A stretch of 64,000 nt of DNA from Megalonaias nervosa (lineage: Eukaryota; Mollusca; Bivalvia; Unionida; Unionidae). Positions 48,772-64,000 of the stretch are shown here, piece after piece. Each line of letters opens with the position of its first letter. The stretch's first letter is position 1. The DNA lies in the NCBI GenBank assembly GCA_016617855.1, contig JAECUM010003224.1:5001-69000 (forward strand). Reading direction: 5' to 3'. The notes beneath the pieces are model-generated. The model did no database searches and had not been told where the DNA came from. It was given only the letters and a program-made list of their open reading frames with translations. Position numbers and translations under genes: made by a program.

Positions 48772-50430
48772 CAGTAACATGCTATACAGTCTGGTCAACC
48801 AATAAACAACCCACAGTAACATGCTATACAGTCTGGTCAACCAATAAACAACCCACAATAATATGCTATACAGTCTGGTCAACCAATAAACAACCCACAA
48901 TAATATGCTATACAGTCTGGTCAACCAATAAACAACCCACAATAATATGCTATACAGTCTGGTCAACCAATAAACAACCCACAATAATATGCTATACAGT
49001 CTGGTCAACCAATAAACAACCCACAATAATATGCTATACAGTCTGGTCAACCAATAAACAACCCACAGTAACATGCTATACAGTCTGGTCAACCAATAAA
49101 CAACCCACAGTAACATGCTATACAGTCTAATCAGCCAATAAACAACCCACAATAATATGCTATACAGTCTGGTCAACCAATAAACAACCCACAGTAACAT
49201 GCTATACAGTCTGGTCAACCAATAAACAACCCACAGTAACATGCTATACAGTCTGGTCAACCAATAAACAACCCACAGTAACATGCTATACAGTCTGGTC
49301 AACCAATAAACAACCCACAGTAACATGCTATACAGTCTGGTCAACCAATAAACAACCAACAGTAACATGCTATACAGTCTAATCAACCAATAAACAACCC
49401 ACAATAATATGCTATACAGTCTGGTCAACCAATAAACAACCCACAGTAACATGCTATACAGTCTGGTCAACCAATAAACAACCCACAATAATATGCTATA
49501 CAGTCTGGTCAACCAATAAACAACCCACAATAATATGCTATACAGTCTGGTCAACCAATAAACAACCCACAGTAACATGCTATACAGTCTGGTCAACCAA
49601 TAAACAACCCACAGTAACATGCTATACAGTCTGGTCAACCAATAAACAACCCACAGTAACATGCTATACAGTCTAATCAGCCAATAAACAACCCACAATA
49701 ATATGCTATACAGTCTGGTCAACCAATAAACAACCCACACTAACATGCTATACAGTCTGGTCAACCAATAAACAACCCACAGTAACATGCTATACAGTCT
49801 GGTCAACCAATAAACAACCCACAGTAACATGCTATACAGTCTGGTCAACCAATAAACAACCCACAGTAACATGCTATACAGTCTAATCAACCAATAAACA
49901 ATCCACAATAATATGCTATACAGTCTGGTCAACCAATAAACAACCCACAGTAGCATGCTATACTAAACAACCCACAGTAACATGCTATACAGTCTGGTCA
50001 ACCAATAAACAACCCACAGTAACATGCTATACAGTCTAATCAACCAATAAACAACCCACAATAATATGCTATACAGTCTGGTCAACCAATAAACAACCCA
50101 CAGTAACATGCTATACAGTCTGGTCAACCAATAAACAACCCACAGTAACATGCTATACAGTCTGGTCAACCAATAAACAACCCACTGTAATATGCTATAC
50201 AGTCTGGTCAACCAATAAACAACCCACAGTAACATGCTATACAGTCTAGTCAACCAATAAACAACCCACAGTAATATGCTATACAGTCTAGTCAACAATA
50301 AACAACCCACAGTAATATGCTATACAGTCTAGTCAATCAATAAACAACCCACAGTAATATGCTATACAGTCTGGTCAACCAATAAACAACCCACAGTAAC
50401 ATGCTATACAGTCTAGCCAACCAATGTCCC
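48772..50430. repeat. 42-bp satellite array, about 39 units
   Basis: Highly regular 42-bp unit: agtaacatgctatacagtct followed by ggtcaaccaataaacaaccc ac. Unit variants alternate (gtaacatg or ataatatg; tctggtca, tctaatca or tctagtca). One unit is truncated at 49962-49970. Because 42 is divisible by 3, the array produces long repeat-only frames on both strands (minus 49956-48676, plus 48750-49130); these are artefacts. Similarity between units is very high across the whole array. Confidence 0.95.
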
Positions 50431-50620
50431 CGAGCCAATAAACATAATGACATTCTACATAAAAGTCCCAGTTGTATGTCAGCAACTCTAAACTGTCTAT
50501 AGAAATGTATATAGTCAAGTATATTCAACAACCCACAGTAATATGCTATACAGTCTAGTCACCCAATACCTCCGAGCCAATAAACATAATGACATTGTGC
50601 ATAAAAGTGCCGGTTCATCT
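50431..50620. repeat. right edge of the 42-bp array with duplicated flank
   Basis: Sequence at about 50455-50527 (ataaaagtcccagttgtatg and onward to agtcaagtatattc) repeats the left flank at about 48702-48772, then one more array unit follows. The phrase gagccaataaacataatgac occurs twice (50433 and 50576). So array plus flank has been duplicated as a larger module. Confidence 0.8.
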
Positions 50621-51037
50621 CTAATGAACTATAAGTATAAAATGTGTATTGTATGGCCATTATATACTCTTGTCTGAAATACAATCAGTAACAAATATGA
50701 GCATTACAACCTGTCACTACATGAATCACTTTGATATTAGGATTTCATTCAAAACCAATCTAGTTCCGAGCAATATATAATATTGCACCAAATAGTGTGT
50801 GTATGTGTGTATGAATACCTTATGTTTCATTAAATCTTTTTTATACTAATACTTTCGCCCTATTCTGTGTATTACTGTGAAAACCTGTTTCAGCTTGATT
50901 AAATAGTAGAACCTTTAGTTTTACAATATTCCTACATACAACTATACCGATATAAATTTCTTGAATATATAATGCATTACCGAGTATGTATGTATGTATA
51001 TGTGTATGTATGTATGTATGTATGTTCGTAGGTACGT

Positions 51038-51090
<53 letters not shown>

Positions 51091-53279
51091 TTATTTTCCA
51101 GAAGGAATATGTCCTGGTCCTATAGAAATTGCTTATGTAGTATATACATGATTATTATAACCTAATTTCATTGTACAAAATTTGTCAATATTAAATGTGA
51201 CTGCATATTAGACTTGATGACCAGCCACTGTTGAAAAATTAAAACCTTGCTAACTTGATAATTGGGTTTTAAAGGAGTTTAATGCACAATAATTATTACG
51301 GTCTCTGAGTTAGGTTTTTTAGCTTCAAGCAGATCAAATATACCAGTAATTTATACATTTGTGGCACTGCGTTCAGATATAAAAAAAAGACAAGAAAATG
51401 GTTGGGACAATGAGATGTGGCACGCAGAAGTGCACCTAGATACTTATATTAAATAGCTCATAGGTAATATCACATCTTTTATCGTATACAGAAATATGTG
51501 TCTGTGTCAATGTCAGTCAGTCTTTGTATAATTATTATAGTACCAAGAACAGCCCACCCCTCCGTACCTCCATTAAAATGTTTTATTCTTGACAATTGGG
51601 TAAGCAAAAATAAGATGTGCGAGTAAGTAAGGCGATTTGCAGTTTTGAAAGAAGTGTGTCTCCACCTTACCTTCCCACCCACCCCCTTAGAATCACTCCA
51701 CCCCATCCAATAAACAAACGAAACCACATACATGCAAACTGGATTCGGCATTGCCACTATCTGTAACCACGGAGAATCGACGCATTTATTGGTCAGAAAT
51801 ACTACATGTATTTTACTTCATTATGTACTAGCCACGCGAAACAGTCACACAAGTTGATGTGGTCATAAACTTATTAGTTAGATTATAAATAGTTACACGA
51901 AGACTGTTTCGTATGGCTATGGAAAACATATATGAAGTAAAATTGTACCTTTTTGACCAAACAAAGCATTGACTACCGTTAGTTTCGTCGACTTCGAGAG
52001 CTGGTCGAAAAAGACAAAAAAATTTAACCTTAATTTGTCTTGAGATTTTTGTTTAGCAGTTGTTCATCGAAGTGTTGACTTCGACTCACTTATTTCTTTA
52101 TTTGTTCTATCATCATATGTCAGTCATACAAAATACCTTTTCTAATGTCGTTTTAAATGAATTATCTGTCAACAATATCCCATGAACCCAAATGGGAGGT
52201 TGTCATGTATACTTTTGCAATAAACTACTCTCAGGAGTAGAGTCATTCTTTTAAATTCATGCAAACCGGTCGCATAAAGGGAATACGAAACAATTCCAAA
52301 ACAATGAGGTGTTTTTAGGGTACTGTTGCCCCCACACCCACCCCACAAATTGTTCCAGTAAAAGTTAAATATCTTTAAGTGAAACATGAGACAAAATCTA
52401 TCACTTTAGGAAAAGGAACAATTCCCTCTTTGTAAAAAAAAATGAAGCCACCATTGAAAAATAAATTGTGGATCATCCTGACCTCTACATAATAACACAT
52501 TTAACGCATGTTTAAACAACAACTGCTTAGAATATGAAAAGAAACAATTACTCATATTTTTGGTTTGAAAAGATATGCTTTTGTCATGTACCGTTTTCTA
52601 CATAATGTATTCAGTTTTAGGTATTGATAGCCAACGTTAGCTTTTTATTCTTGCTGCGATTGTATGCTGAGTTTTACCAACTATCGACTGTAAACCACTA
52701 TATGAGGCGTTGAAGCGTACACACATGGGCGTAACATTTGTGGTACACATACGTTTATATATTCACTCTATTCCCAACTAGACACTAGAAGTTGTAAAGG
52801 TACTGGGTTATATCGGTCAATAAGGTCTTTTGACTAGGTAATTGGGTAGAATTAACGTGTATGCCTGATAGTGGGTAGTACATACAGTAAGATTTCATAA
52901 GGACACTAACAAAGTGGAACTAGTATTTGCTTCTTGGGACCTTTCCAGGTGAGTTGGCTGCTGAGTTTTAACATTACTGTTTGTTTGCACTAAATGACTT
53001 ACTTTGATGCTGACAAGATATTTTCCATGTAATACCACAAGAGTGGTCAATGTATAGTTGGGGGTTTTATTTTTTGGTGTTTTTGTTTTTGTTTTCCATG
53101 TAAAATGGTTGGAATTATTAACATTATGTTGTAACAATCTAGGAATTTGTTAGTATGAGTAATTTGAAGTAAAGATTATATACCTTTCCCACTGTGTAAT
53201 ACAGTACAACACTTGAAAGACCACCGTTGTGGGAGATCGTCAGTTGTGAAGGACCATATTCTTAATGCACATCTTTACG
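50621..53279. other. no gene; (TATG)n(TG)n tract
   Basis: AT-rich region with a TATG/TG microsatellite at about 50985-51088. Frames at 51479-51757, 52169-52387 and 52895-53137 show no family features. Confidence 0.45.
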
Positions 53280-53510
53280 GTATGTCATTGATAAGATAGA
53301 CACCCAATATACCATGAGTATCTCACTTTGGATTATTGATGAGATAGATAATATACCGTATTTATCTCACTTTGAGTCAATGATGAGATAGGTACGCAAT
53401 ATACCAAATTTATTTCACTTCGGATCATTAATGAGATAGATATTCAGTATACCATATTTATCTCACTTTGAGTCATTGATGAGATATGTGCTCAGAATAC
53501 CATATTTTTC
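53280..53510. repeat. ~48-bp tandem repeat, about 5 units
   Basis: Units share gatgagata, an aatataccatat-type phrase and tatctcactttgagtcatt. gagata occurs at 53341, 53385, 53433 and 53481. Confidence 0.85.
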
Positions 53511-53605
53511 GGATTATGGCTGGCGCTTGACGAATATTAGCACATCCCAAGTGCATAATTTTTAATTAGCAAAATATTAACCATTGATAAAGTTAAACTT
53601 ATGAT

Positions 53606-53828
53606 GTAGTATTATTGCTTTATATGTGATGGTCACCTCAGGGTAATATTATTGCTTTATATGTGATGGTCACCCAGGGTACTATTATTGCTTTATATGT
53701 GATGGTCACCCAGGGTAATATTATTGCTTTATATGTGATTGTCACACCAGGATAATATTATTGCTTTATATGTGATTGTCACTCCAGGATAATATTATTG
53801 CTTTATATGTGATGGTTGCCTCAGGGAA
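53606..53828. repeat. ~37-bp minisatellite, left part
   Basis: Six units of attattgctttatatgtgat followed by ggtcaccncagggtaat. The array resumes after a SINE at 54065. Confidence 0.9.
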
Positions 53829-53832
53829 GGAT

Positions 53833-54060
53833 TTTGTTGTTGTGGTTTTAATGCCATTTTTCAGCACACGATAGGTTATACATGGCGGCCAGCATAACTG
53901 AAAAACCCCGGAAAGAACCACCGACCCATGTGAAGCTGCTGGCAAGCTGTCTCACATACATACATTGGCCGAGCCCGAGGATCGAACCCACGTGGAGAGA
54001 GATGAGATGGCTTTGATCGGTCAAGGTGAGCACTTTTGATCGGTCCCCCTCCCCCGGGGC
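53833..54060 (-). mobile_element. tRNA-like SINE, family 2, copy 4, inside a minisatellite
   Basis: Minus-strand copy with a GTTGTTG start (tail complement), tttttcagcacacgatagg, ctggcaagctgtctcacata and a B-box-like gatcgaaccca. It splits the 37-bp minisatellite: units lie on both sides (to 53828 and from 54065). Confidence 0.75.
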
Positions 54061-54064
54061 ACCA

Positions 54065-54106
54065 AGGTAGTATTATTGTTTTATATGTGATGGTCACTGC
54101 AGGGTA
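54065..54106. repeat. ~37-bp minisatellite, right remnant
   Basis: One unit, gtagtattattgttttatat and tgatggtcactgcagggtaa, matching the array at 53606-53828. Confidence 0.8.
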
Positions 54107-54413
54107 ATGTGTGTGTGTGTGTGGTGTGTGGGGTGTGTGTGTGTGTGTGTTTGGATTTTTAACTTAGCTTTAACAATTTTTCAGTCATATCGCTACGATG
54201 GCTGCAGTGTGGCAGTTTATAGTGATGTCTAGCACTGGGGCACGTTATACTACCAGGTCGACCAGTCCTAACACTAACCTCTTAATGCTGAGTGCCTAGC
54301 GAGGCAGCTGTTAGTGCAATTTTTATAAGTTTTTGGTATGACTCGGTCGGGGTTCGAACCCGCGACCTCCCGCATCCGAGGCGGACGCTCTAACCACTAG
54401 GCCACCGGAGCGG
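54107..54413 (-). mobile_element. tRNA-derived SINE, family 1, copy 4
   Basis: Minus-strand copy. GT-rich tail complement at 54107-54150, then gcagtttatagtgatgtcta and ttaatgctgagtgcctagcg. The well-preserved tRNA head has B box gggttcgaacc, loop complement atccgag and A box ccactaggcca, ending near 54413. It sits directly against the minisatellite remnant. Confidence 0.95.
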
Positions 54414-54419
54414 TCTACA

Positions 54420-54690
54420 CACACAATAAAAGAGCCTTGTGAGGGACATTTTCTCATCAAATTCGTAAACAACTTGCTTCTAGAACATTCCTAATTTAAA
54501 AAAAAAAATAGATTTTCAACTCAACATCTGTAAACAGGTTTACCTCCAATTAATAATGATCTTAATATATAATCTAAGATCACAGAGAAATTTTAGCTAT
54601 GTAATATGTTGTTCGCAAAATAACAAGACATTAGTCAGGTAGGCTCTAAACTCAGTCACTGACCACAGTTAATCACAAAATAAAGATATA
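54420..54690 (-). mobile_element. LTR relic, family B, minus-strand fragment
   Basis: On the minus strand it contains gaatgttctagaagcaagtt and a gtttacgaatttgatgag phrase like 39720-39765. Diverged, boundaries uncertain. Confidence 0.45.
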
Positions 54691-58413
<3,723 letters not shown>

Positions 58414-58769
58414 AAATCCCAGGCCCTCCACCGACACGTCCACCGCTTAAATTCAATGGTCGATACCTATGTACGTTTTGGGATTTGTGGAAAATAATCC
58501 ATGTGTAAGACTAATATAGTCGTGCAGCCTGTGATGTAGAAATCTGTAAAATTTGTCGCAATCCACCACCATCAACACCACCACCCTGCCCAAGATGAAT
58601 TAGTCATTAATAAGGAGGATCGGTCAAATTAATTAAAGCTCTGTCGATGCTCTAATTGCACACGGAGAAATTTAAGGACCAAGTACCACGTATCTGGTTT
58701 TGAACAAGGTGAACTGAGTTTGAGCCTGTCTAAAAAGTTGTTTTTCATTATTGGACTGCTTCTGTGTGA

Positions 58770-58864
58770 AATCTGCATACAATTTAAGTCAAATAAAAGA
58801 ATAATTAAGCTAATAATCTGCATACAATTTAAGTCAAATAATAGAATAATTAAGCTAATAATTA
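58770..58864. repeat. 47-bp direct duplication
   Basis: Two adjacent copies of a segment beginning atctgcatacaatttaagtc and ending aattaagctaata, differing at one base. Confidence 0.9.
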
Positions 58865-59394
58865 AGCAAACGTTAAGACAGGAAACGTGCTCTTTAACAC
58901 TATCTTTTGTGACTGAACAATCAAATATCGATGTTGATTTTCATTCATCTGGGTAGACAACGTGGCATCAACACTATATTCTTTGGCAATACAAGGGTGG
59001 TCTAAATAAAAGTGAAGAGTATGATGATTTTTTTTCTTCTTCTATACAAAAATTTTGATGCCACTCCCATGCATTAAACAGCATTTGATAATGCCTGTAT
59101 TTCAAATCAACCAGAATGTGCTGAATATTGACACCGGATGTGAAATGAATTCATTTGTACACATTTATGTAAATTAGGACCATTATAAATGATCTTCATG
59201 AAGCATTCAAAGCAGTATTATAGCAACAACAAAGGTTTAAAGTCATACAATGTGCCCAATACCAGGTACATCAGTCGGCAAAGAGAAGGGGAGGGGAGAT
59301 TTAGGGATATCATAAATACAAATCCACGAGCATGTAATTTTCATAAATTGGCAAAAAATAAATGTGTACCAAAACTATTTATAAGTTGCAGATA

Positions 59395-59421
59395 AATAAA
59401 TAAATAAATAAATAAATAAAT
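59395..59421. repeat. (AATA)n microsatellite
   Basis: Seven tetranucleotide units. Confidence 0.9.
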
Positions 59422-59812
59422 AGGGCGGCCATCACTGACTGTACTTATAATAATAAGTAAAACCCAGAATGAAAAAAGATATGCTGTTTCTCAATAGTCA
59501 TTAAACTGTATAAGAAATGAATCTGTGCAGTGGGAATCTGGTTTCTCAGTACAGGTTGTCTTGCTCTGCAATGGTTTCTCAAGACAGGTTTTACTGCATA
59601 TGCTAGGTTTGATCGAAATACCCAGAGAGTGTCATTTGTATCTACTAGATACGACACAATGGAAACCATGCTTGTACTCGAAATACATATGTCTAAACTT
59701 AATAGCCAAGATAGATGGATGTTGAACAAAGCATTTGTAGCTAATGACTGAAAGCTTTGGTTGTAAATGAAAGCTCTACATGAATGTGGAGTCCTTAACT
59801 TTGGTATATCCT

Positions 59813-59814
<2 letters not shown>

Positions 59815-59858
<44 letters not shown>
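59815..59858. repeat. (CA)n microsatellite
   Basis: About 22 CA units. No SINE body is attached on either side. Confidence 0.95.
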
Positions 59859-60239
59859 TCTTTTTATCTTTATGTCCTCCATGGCAGCTCAGTCAACGAG
59901 TAACAATGAGTTGATTGCATGATCTCCTGTAAGGGTAGAAAGGGGTTTAAAAGAAAACTCTTATTTGTTTTAACTATCATTGGTATGTTATCACAGTATC
60001 CTTGTATGCAGTAACCAAACTACCCACCTCAAATCCACGAGGAAAAAGTGTATCGTGCAATGTTTAGTTTTAAAAGTAGTCATCGACCAAATGATCGCTT
60101 GTGAAGACGTTTTATCCATCGTCCAGAGTCCGTCATCCGAACAGAAGAATGTTATCTATATTCATTCTAAACAACTAGGTGGATTGAAATGAAACAAAAA
60201 GAAACGCATTCATCTCAAGGTCTGCTTGGTCCCAAATAG

Positions 60240-60980
60240 CAATGGCTGCCACTTCAGCTATCTTGAAAATTTTGTTATCGTTAGTACCCCTGAACGGATG
60301 GCACATCGACATGAAGGTTTACCCTACAAGACATACTGCGATATCTAGTTGACTTTAAATGGAAACGGTGCGAGTCTGATATCCAGTGTGTATTGCCATG
60401 GAGACAATCTTGAAAATCTTGTTATTAATACTCTCCGTCAACGAATGGTATTATGGACACGAGTTTTCACTAAAAGACTAATCATGGAGTCTAGTTAGTC
60501 CTAGATGAAATTGGTGCTAATTCAATGTATCTATTTCTCCTGAAAGATGGTGGTATTGCTATGGGTTTTTTTAAAACTGTTAGATTTCTTATGATGGCTA
60601 GTTGATCTTAATTGATATGTCTTAGGATATCCCAAAATCTTTTTCTCACTCGTCATCCTATACGGATGATCCTATCCACAAATTCGTATGTTTTCTATGC
60701 TATCTAGTTGGTCCTACATGAAGATATTACCGATCTGAGTCAACATGGCCACTATGTGGGCCATCTTTAAAAGTCTTGTTATTACTAATCCTACTTAACG
60801 AAAGATCGTATGAAATAGGATTTTCGCTAAACTTCTTCTTATAATGTCCAGTCAGACCTTTGCAACACTTCTTTGCAATATTCAATTAGTTTTGAATGAA
60901 AATAGTGCAGATCTGACCAACTATATATTAGCACTTTTGTGAAGAAGTCTTAAATGTCAGGCCTAATTGACCTTGGGGTC
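60240..60980. repeat. old, diverged tandem repeat (~150-180 bp)
   Basis: Recurring phrases spaced 146-200 bp apart: atcttgaaaat near 60262 and 60409, with ctttaaaagtc near 60771, each followed by ttgttat(t/c) and a conserved aacgaa(t/a)g(g/a)t(a/c) phrase. Also tatctagttg- or tctagtta-type phrases near 60340, 60493, 60600 and 60703. Strongly eroded, with no coding content recognised. Confidence 0.5.
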
Positions 60981-61292
60981 GTGTCAAAGGTCAATATTCG
61001 CGTTTGTGCACTTGATTGAGCTGATGAATATATTGACTTGCACATAAACAAGTGCGTTTTGATCAAACCTTTTACTTAGTTGCTTTCCACTCGGACATTG
61101 ATTTTAAGGTCAAAGCTTAACTTGTGTATTTAGTTGCAGAGGCTTGTAAGCATTACAGCACAAGCACATATGAATGGATATTTGTATACTATTGCTAGCT
61201 TGTGGATATGTTGGCAGAATACCTTGAATGATGTCACTTCAATAACTTGTTTTTTTTTCGGAAAAAAATACTTACTTACAGATTTAACCACC
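60981..61292. other. no gene recognised
   Basis: AT-rich spacer before the last SINE. No feature seen. Confidence 0.4.
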
Positions 61293-61541
61293 GCTCCGGT
61301 GGCCTAATAGTTAGAGCGTCCGCCTCGGATGCAGGAGGTCGCGGGTTCGAACCCCGGCTGAGTCATACCAAAGACTTATAATAATGGTACTAACAGCAGC
61401 CTCGCTAGGCTCTCAGCATTAAGAGTTTAGTGTTAGGACTGGTCGGCCTGGTGTCAGGATATTGTGACTGGGTAGGACATGATGCTACATGTCTGAGGCA
61501 TGATGCCCTAGTGCTAGACATCACTATAAACTGCTATACAA
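61293..61541 (+). mobile_element. tRNA-derived SINE, family 1, copy 5
   Basis: Plus-strand copy with the best-preserved B box (gcgggttcgaaccccggc, 61342 on). The A box is slightly eroded (tggcctaatag). The body has ctctcagcattaagag, ggtcggcctggtgtcaggat and agtgctagacatcactataa. It ends near 61541 without a (CA)n tail, so it is 3'-truncated or the tail has been lost. Confidence 0.9.
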
Positions 61542-61992
61542 CGAATTTTTGAAGAACCAAAATCCTTGGAACCAAATTAAATGCTGTATTTGAGGGGGTT
61601 ACTGTTTACGGTGGTATTTTCGTAAGAAGAAAACTGGGAACCATAAATCTGTTTCAGTTTTAAAGAAATTTTCGGCTTATTGAAGCTTTGGTTTTGAAAG
61701 GCTTTACTGTACATGTTTATGTCCCCCCCCCCCCAAGTCCGCAAAATTATTCATCCACACATCAGAAGCTGTCATTTTCCTGTACATATATTTTCAAGGC
61801 TGTGATGATATGAATGCATCATTTATGTGTACGAAGGGCCCAGTATCATTCAATATGTTTCTTGTCTGTAAAGATAGTGTCTCAGGATGGTTTCCTGCAT
61901 AATCCAATCTAACTGTCATATAGGTACTCAAACCAATAACTGCCTAGAAACCAACAAAACAAAATAAATAATTTAATTACATGTACTCATGT

Positions 61993-62185
61993 TGCGAATA
62001 TGGTTTCAGTTTGAATATGGCTTACGTTTGAATACGGCTTACGTCTGAATATGGCTAAAGTTTCAATATGGATTACATTTGAATATGGCGTATGTTTGAT
62101 TATGTCTAATGTCTGAATGTGGATTACGTTTGAATATGCCATACATTTGAATATGGCTAAAGTCTGAATATGTATGGCATTTATC
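61993..62185. repeat. 17-bp tandem repeat, about 11 units
   Basis: Units of tttgaatatggcttacg with frequent substitutions (ctgaat, gattac, ctaaag). The minus-strand frame through it encodes a His-Ile-Gln-type repeat and is an artefact. Confidence 0.9.
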
Positions 62186-62675
62186 ACCAACATAGCTTTA
62201 TGCATAGACAGCATGGAATCCACCAATTTTATTAGCCGAGATGTGTCTAAATTTGGATTTCACAAAACAAATTGTATACAAGGCATTTATTAGAGTCAGG
62301 GCTGGACCTTGTTTGTCATTAATATTCAGGACGGTCCAAGAAGGAAAATAGTAATCTCAGATGCTGAACTCTAGTTTGAATTTGGCGGATGAACAAAGAA
62401 AGTAACTTCTACCCAAAACACCTTTATATTAGCCCAAAGAAAAAGAATTATGTAGTTCTGATAAAACCGGTGTTTTAAAAACCTATTGTAAATGAACGAT
62501 ATTATTTTATCAAATTTCATTAATGTATTATACTCTTAATTTGTATTCTGTTCTTTCCATATTTTCACGAAGAGAAAGGCATCACAGTAAATTCGCCTAA
62601 ATTTCGGTACATCAATTACTTTTGAAATAAATTCATCTTCCTCTCTGTCTCTGTCTCTCTCTCAAATATTACAAG

Positions 62676-62803
62676 TGGAGAAGTTGACACTAAATCATCT
62701 TCGTCGACCTAACGGGTCTTGCGCGGTGCGCCTGCTTAATCGACGTGTGGTGGTCAGACCGCATGCAGCAGTCGCCAAGAAGGCAAGAACCATTTCTAGT
62801 CGG
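62676..62803 (+). CDS. candidate orphan exon, unidentified
   Basis: A CG-richer segment inside AT-rich DNA, open in one frame (EKLTLNHLRRPNGSCAVR, RRVVVRPHAAVAKKARTI). It is preceded by a pyrimidine-rich tract (62638-62662) and acaag (acceptor-like AG at 62674-62675) and followed by cgg/gtaaca, a donor-like site at 62804. A second possible donor (ag/gttcat) lies at 62811. Arg/Lys-rich; no known domain recognised. It could be one exon of a host gene whose other exons lie outside the window, or a chance GC-rich island. Confidence 0.35.
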
Positions 62804-64000
62804 GTAACAGGTTCATACAAAGTTAGTACACATGCATTTTATTTCCATCTTTCTGTGTACTGACATAAATTTAAAACCAAGATTTCGTTATTATTTCGCA
62901 AATAAGTTATCTTGCTGCTATCTTTTCGTTGTTATTTCTTTTTTCTTTTTTCCTGATAAGAAATTAATAGTACCAGTAATGACGAATTCAGATGAAATTA
63001 TTCGTTCCATCATTGTTAAATAACGGGTTCACTTCAGATTAATTTTTCTTTCTTCATGATTTATTTTCCTTTCTTTCCAATTATATTTAAAATTCACGTA
63101 TCAAGGTGTGTATAAATGAATGTAAATTTGCATTTGTTCTTATTCCATTACTGATTGTGATATTACTGTCACCCTTGAGGTACGTTGCTTCTACTGAAAA
63201 ACAACATTGTATGGTCCATTGCTGACGTACACGCACGCAAAGTAAGATGATAATGTTTATACCCGAGATATTGCATACTGCAGCCTGCCTGAGTAAACTA
63301 CGGATTTTGTCAATGTCATTTTGTCACTTTTCAGCATTGCACGGATTTTTCGTTGTAATTATTAATATAAGGATGTATAACACCAAAAGTGAGACTTTTA
63401 GATCTTTCTGTCGAGTTGTACACTCAAATTAGATCGCTTTTGCGGTAAGGTGATTAGCGTGCAAATTGATTGTGGATGGTGAGGGGTGAAAAGTGGCCAA
63501 AACTTGCAGGGCTACTAAGCCGATTTAGAAAAAAATTCGTCACTTTCAACGTGAGGAATTACATGCGCATATTTAGTAAAACACGACGGAAATTAACATA
63601 AACAAATGAAACACTAGCCTTTCTGTCACTTTCACACTATTTTCCTGTAAATAATCCATCCATTTTGTTTGTTTTTTTAAATATCTCCGAAATTTTGAAA
63701 AGAAACTCGAGCCCCTCATGCTACATTTCCAAGGAAATGCTTTGTGTGCGAGAGTAAATTTTTAAAAGGTAAGATAATTTGCATTGTCCGTCCGTATGTT
63801 GGCATCCAATAGAAAACATCGTATAATGCGGACAATCAGTACATGCGGCAAGTTATTTACATAATTATTTTCTGAATAGAAATTTGATAGGCAGTCCTAA
63901 TGAGGATGAAGGACTCGATCTACATTTGTTGACAATGTTGAAAAGAAGTAAAATGTAAGTTGGAGAAATTATCCTGTGATGTTACCAAATTTTCACATTT
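62804..64000. other. no further gene recognised
   Basis: AT-rich sequence to the window end. The frame at 63247-63432 shows no family features. Confidence 0.4.

Noticed and set aside
48676..49956. 426-codon minus-strand frame with repeated MLLWVVYWLTRLYS
   Set aside because: It is the translation of a 42-bp satellite (42 is a multiple of 3). It reads through on both strands, and no domain or start context supports a gene.
48772..50430. CRISPR-like regular repeat
   Set aside because: There are no unique spacers between units. Units are directly adjacent in animal DNA, so it is a satellite.

Overview
This is AT-rich animal genomic DNA with no bacterial or viral gene organisation: no operons, and no complete host gene that I can support. 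The repeat content (Penelope-like element, L2/CR1-type LINE, a second LINE lineage in two copies, a Ty3/gypsy-class LTR element, two tRNA-derived SINE families, and many TA/GA/GT microsatellites and minisatellites) suggests an invertebrate, plausibly a marine lophotrochozoan such as a mollusc. That placement is inference. The window is best read as an intergenic or intronic repeat landscape.

Layout. 0-5.7 kb: minisatellites, one SINE, a foldback element, and an array of mixed 42- and 49-bp units (4.7-5.7 kb). 6.3-8.95 kb: two decayed LINE reverse transcriptases, head to head. 10.96-12.72 kb: a decayed Penelope-like element with RT and GIY-YIG remnants. 13.35-16.47 kb: an L2/CR1-like LINE (endonuclease + RT) with one frameshift and two stops and a recognisable 3' tail. 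16.6-22.4 kb: LTR relic, SINE, low-complexity DNA. 22.9-26.79 kb: minus-strand decayed coding sequence that I cannot identify, containing an 886-bp minus-strand solo LTR (24485-25370). 26808-33807: a nearly full-length LTR retrotransposon of the same LTR family. Its pol order is protease-integrase-RT-RNase H, the reverse of ordinary Ty3/gypsy. 33.8-42 kb: LTR relics and SINEs. 42-54 kb: many minisatellites, including a 1.65-kb 42-bp array and a minisatellite split by a SINE. 54-64 kb: sparse repeats, one more SINE and one candidate exon (62676-62803).

How the parts relate. The SINEs carry RNA polymerase III-like A and B boxes and would depend on a LINE for movement; family 1 ends in a (CA)n tail that seeds GT/CA microsatellites. 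The LTR element has LTRs, primer-binding site, gag, pol and polypurine tract, but several frameshifts and stops plus two apparent integrase active-site or zinc-site substitutions make this copy non-autonomous. The solo LTR and at least three diverged LTR relics suggest repeated activity of related elements in this lineage.
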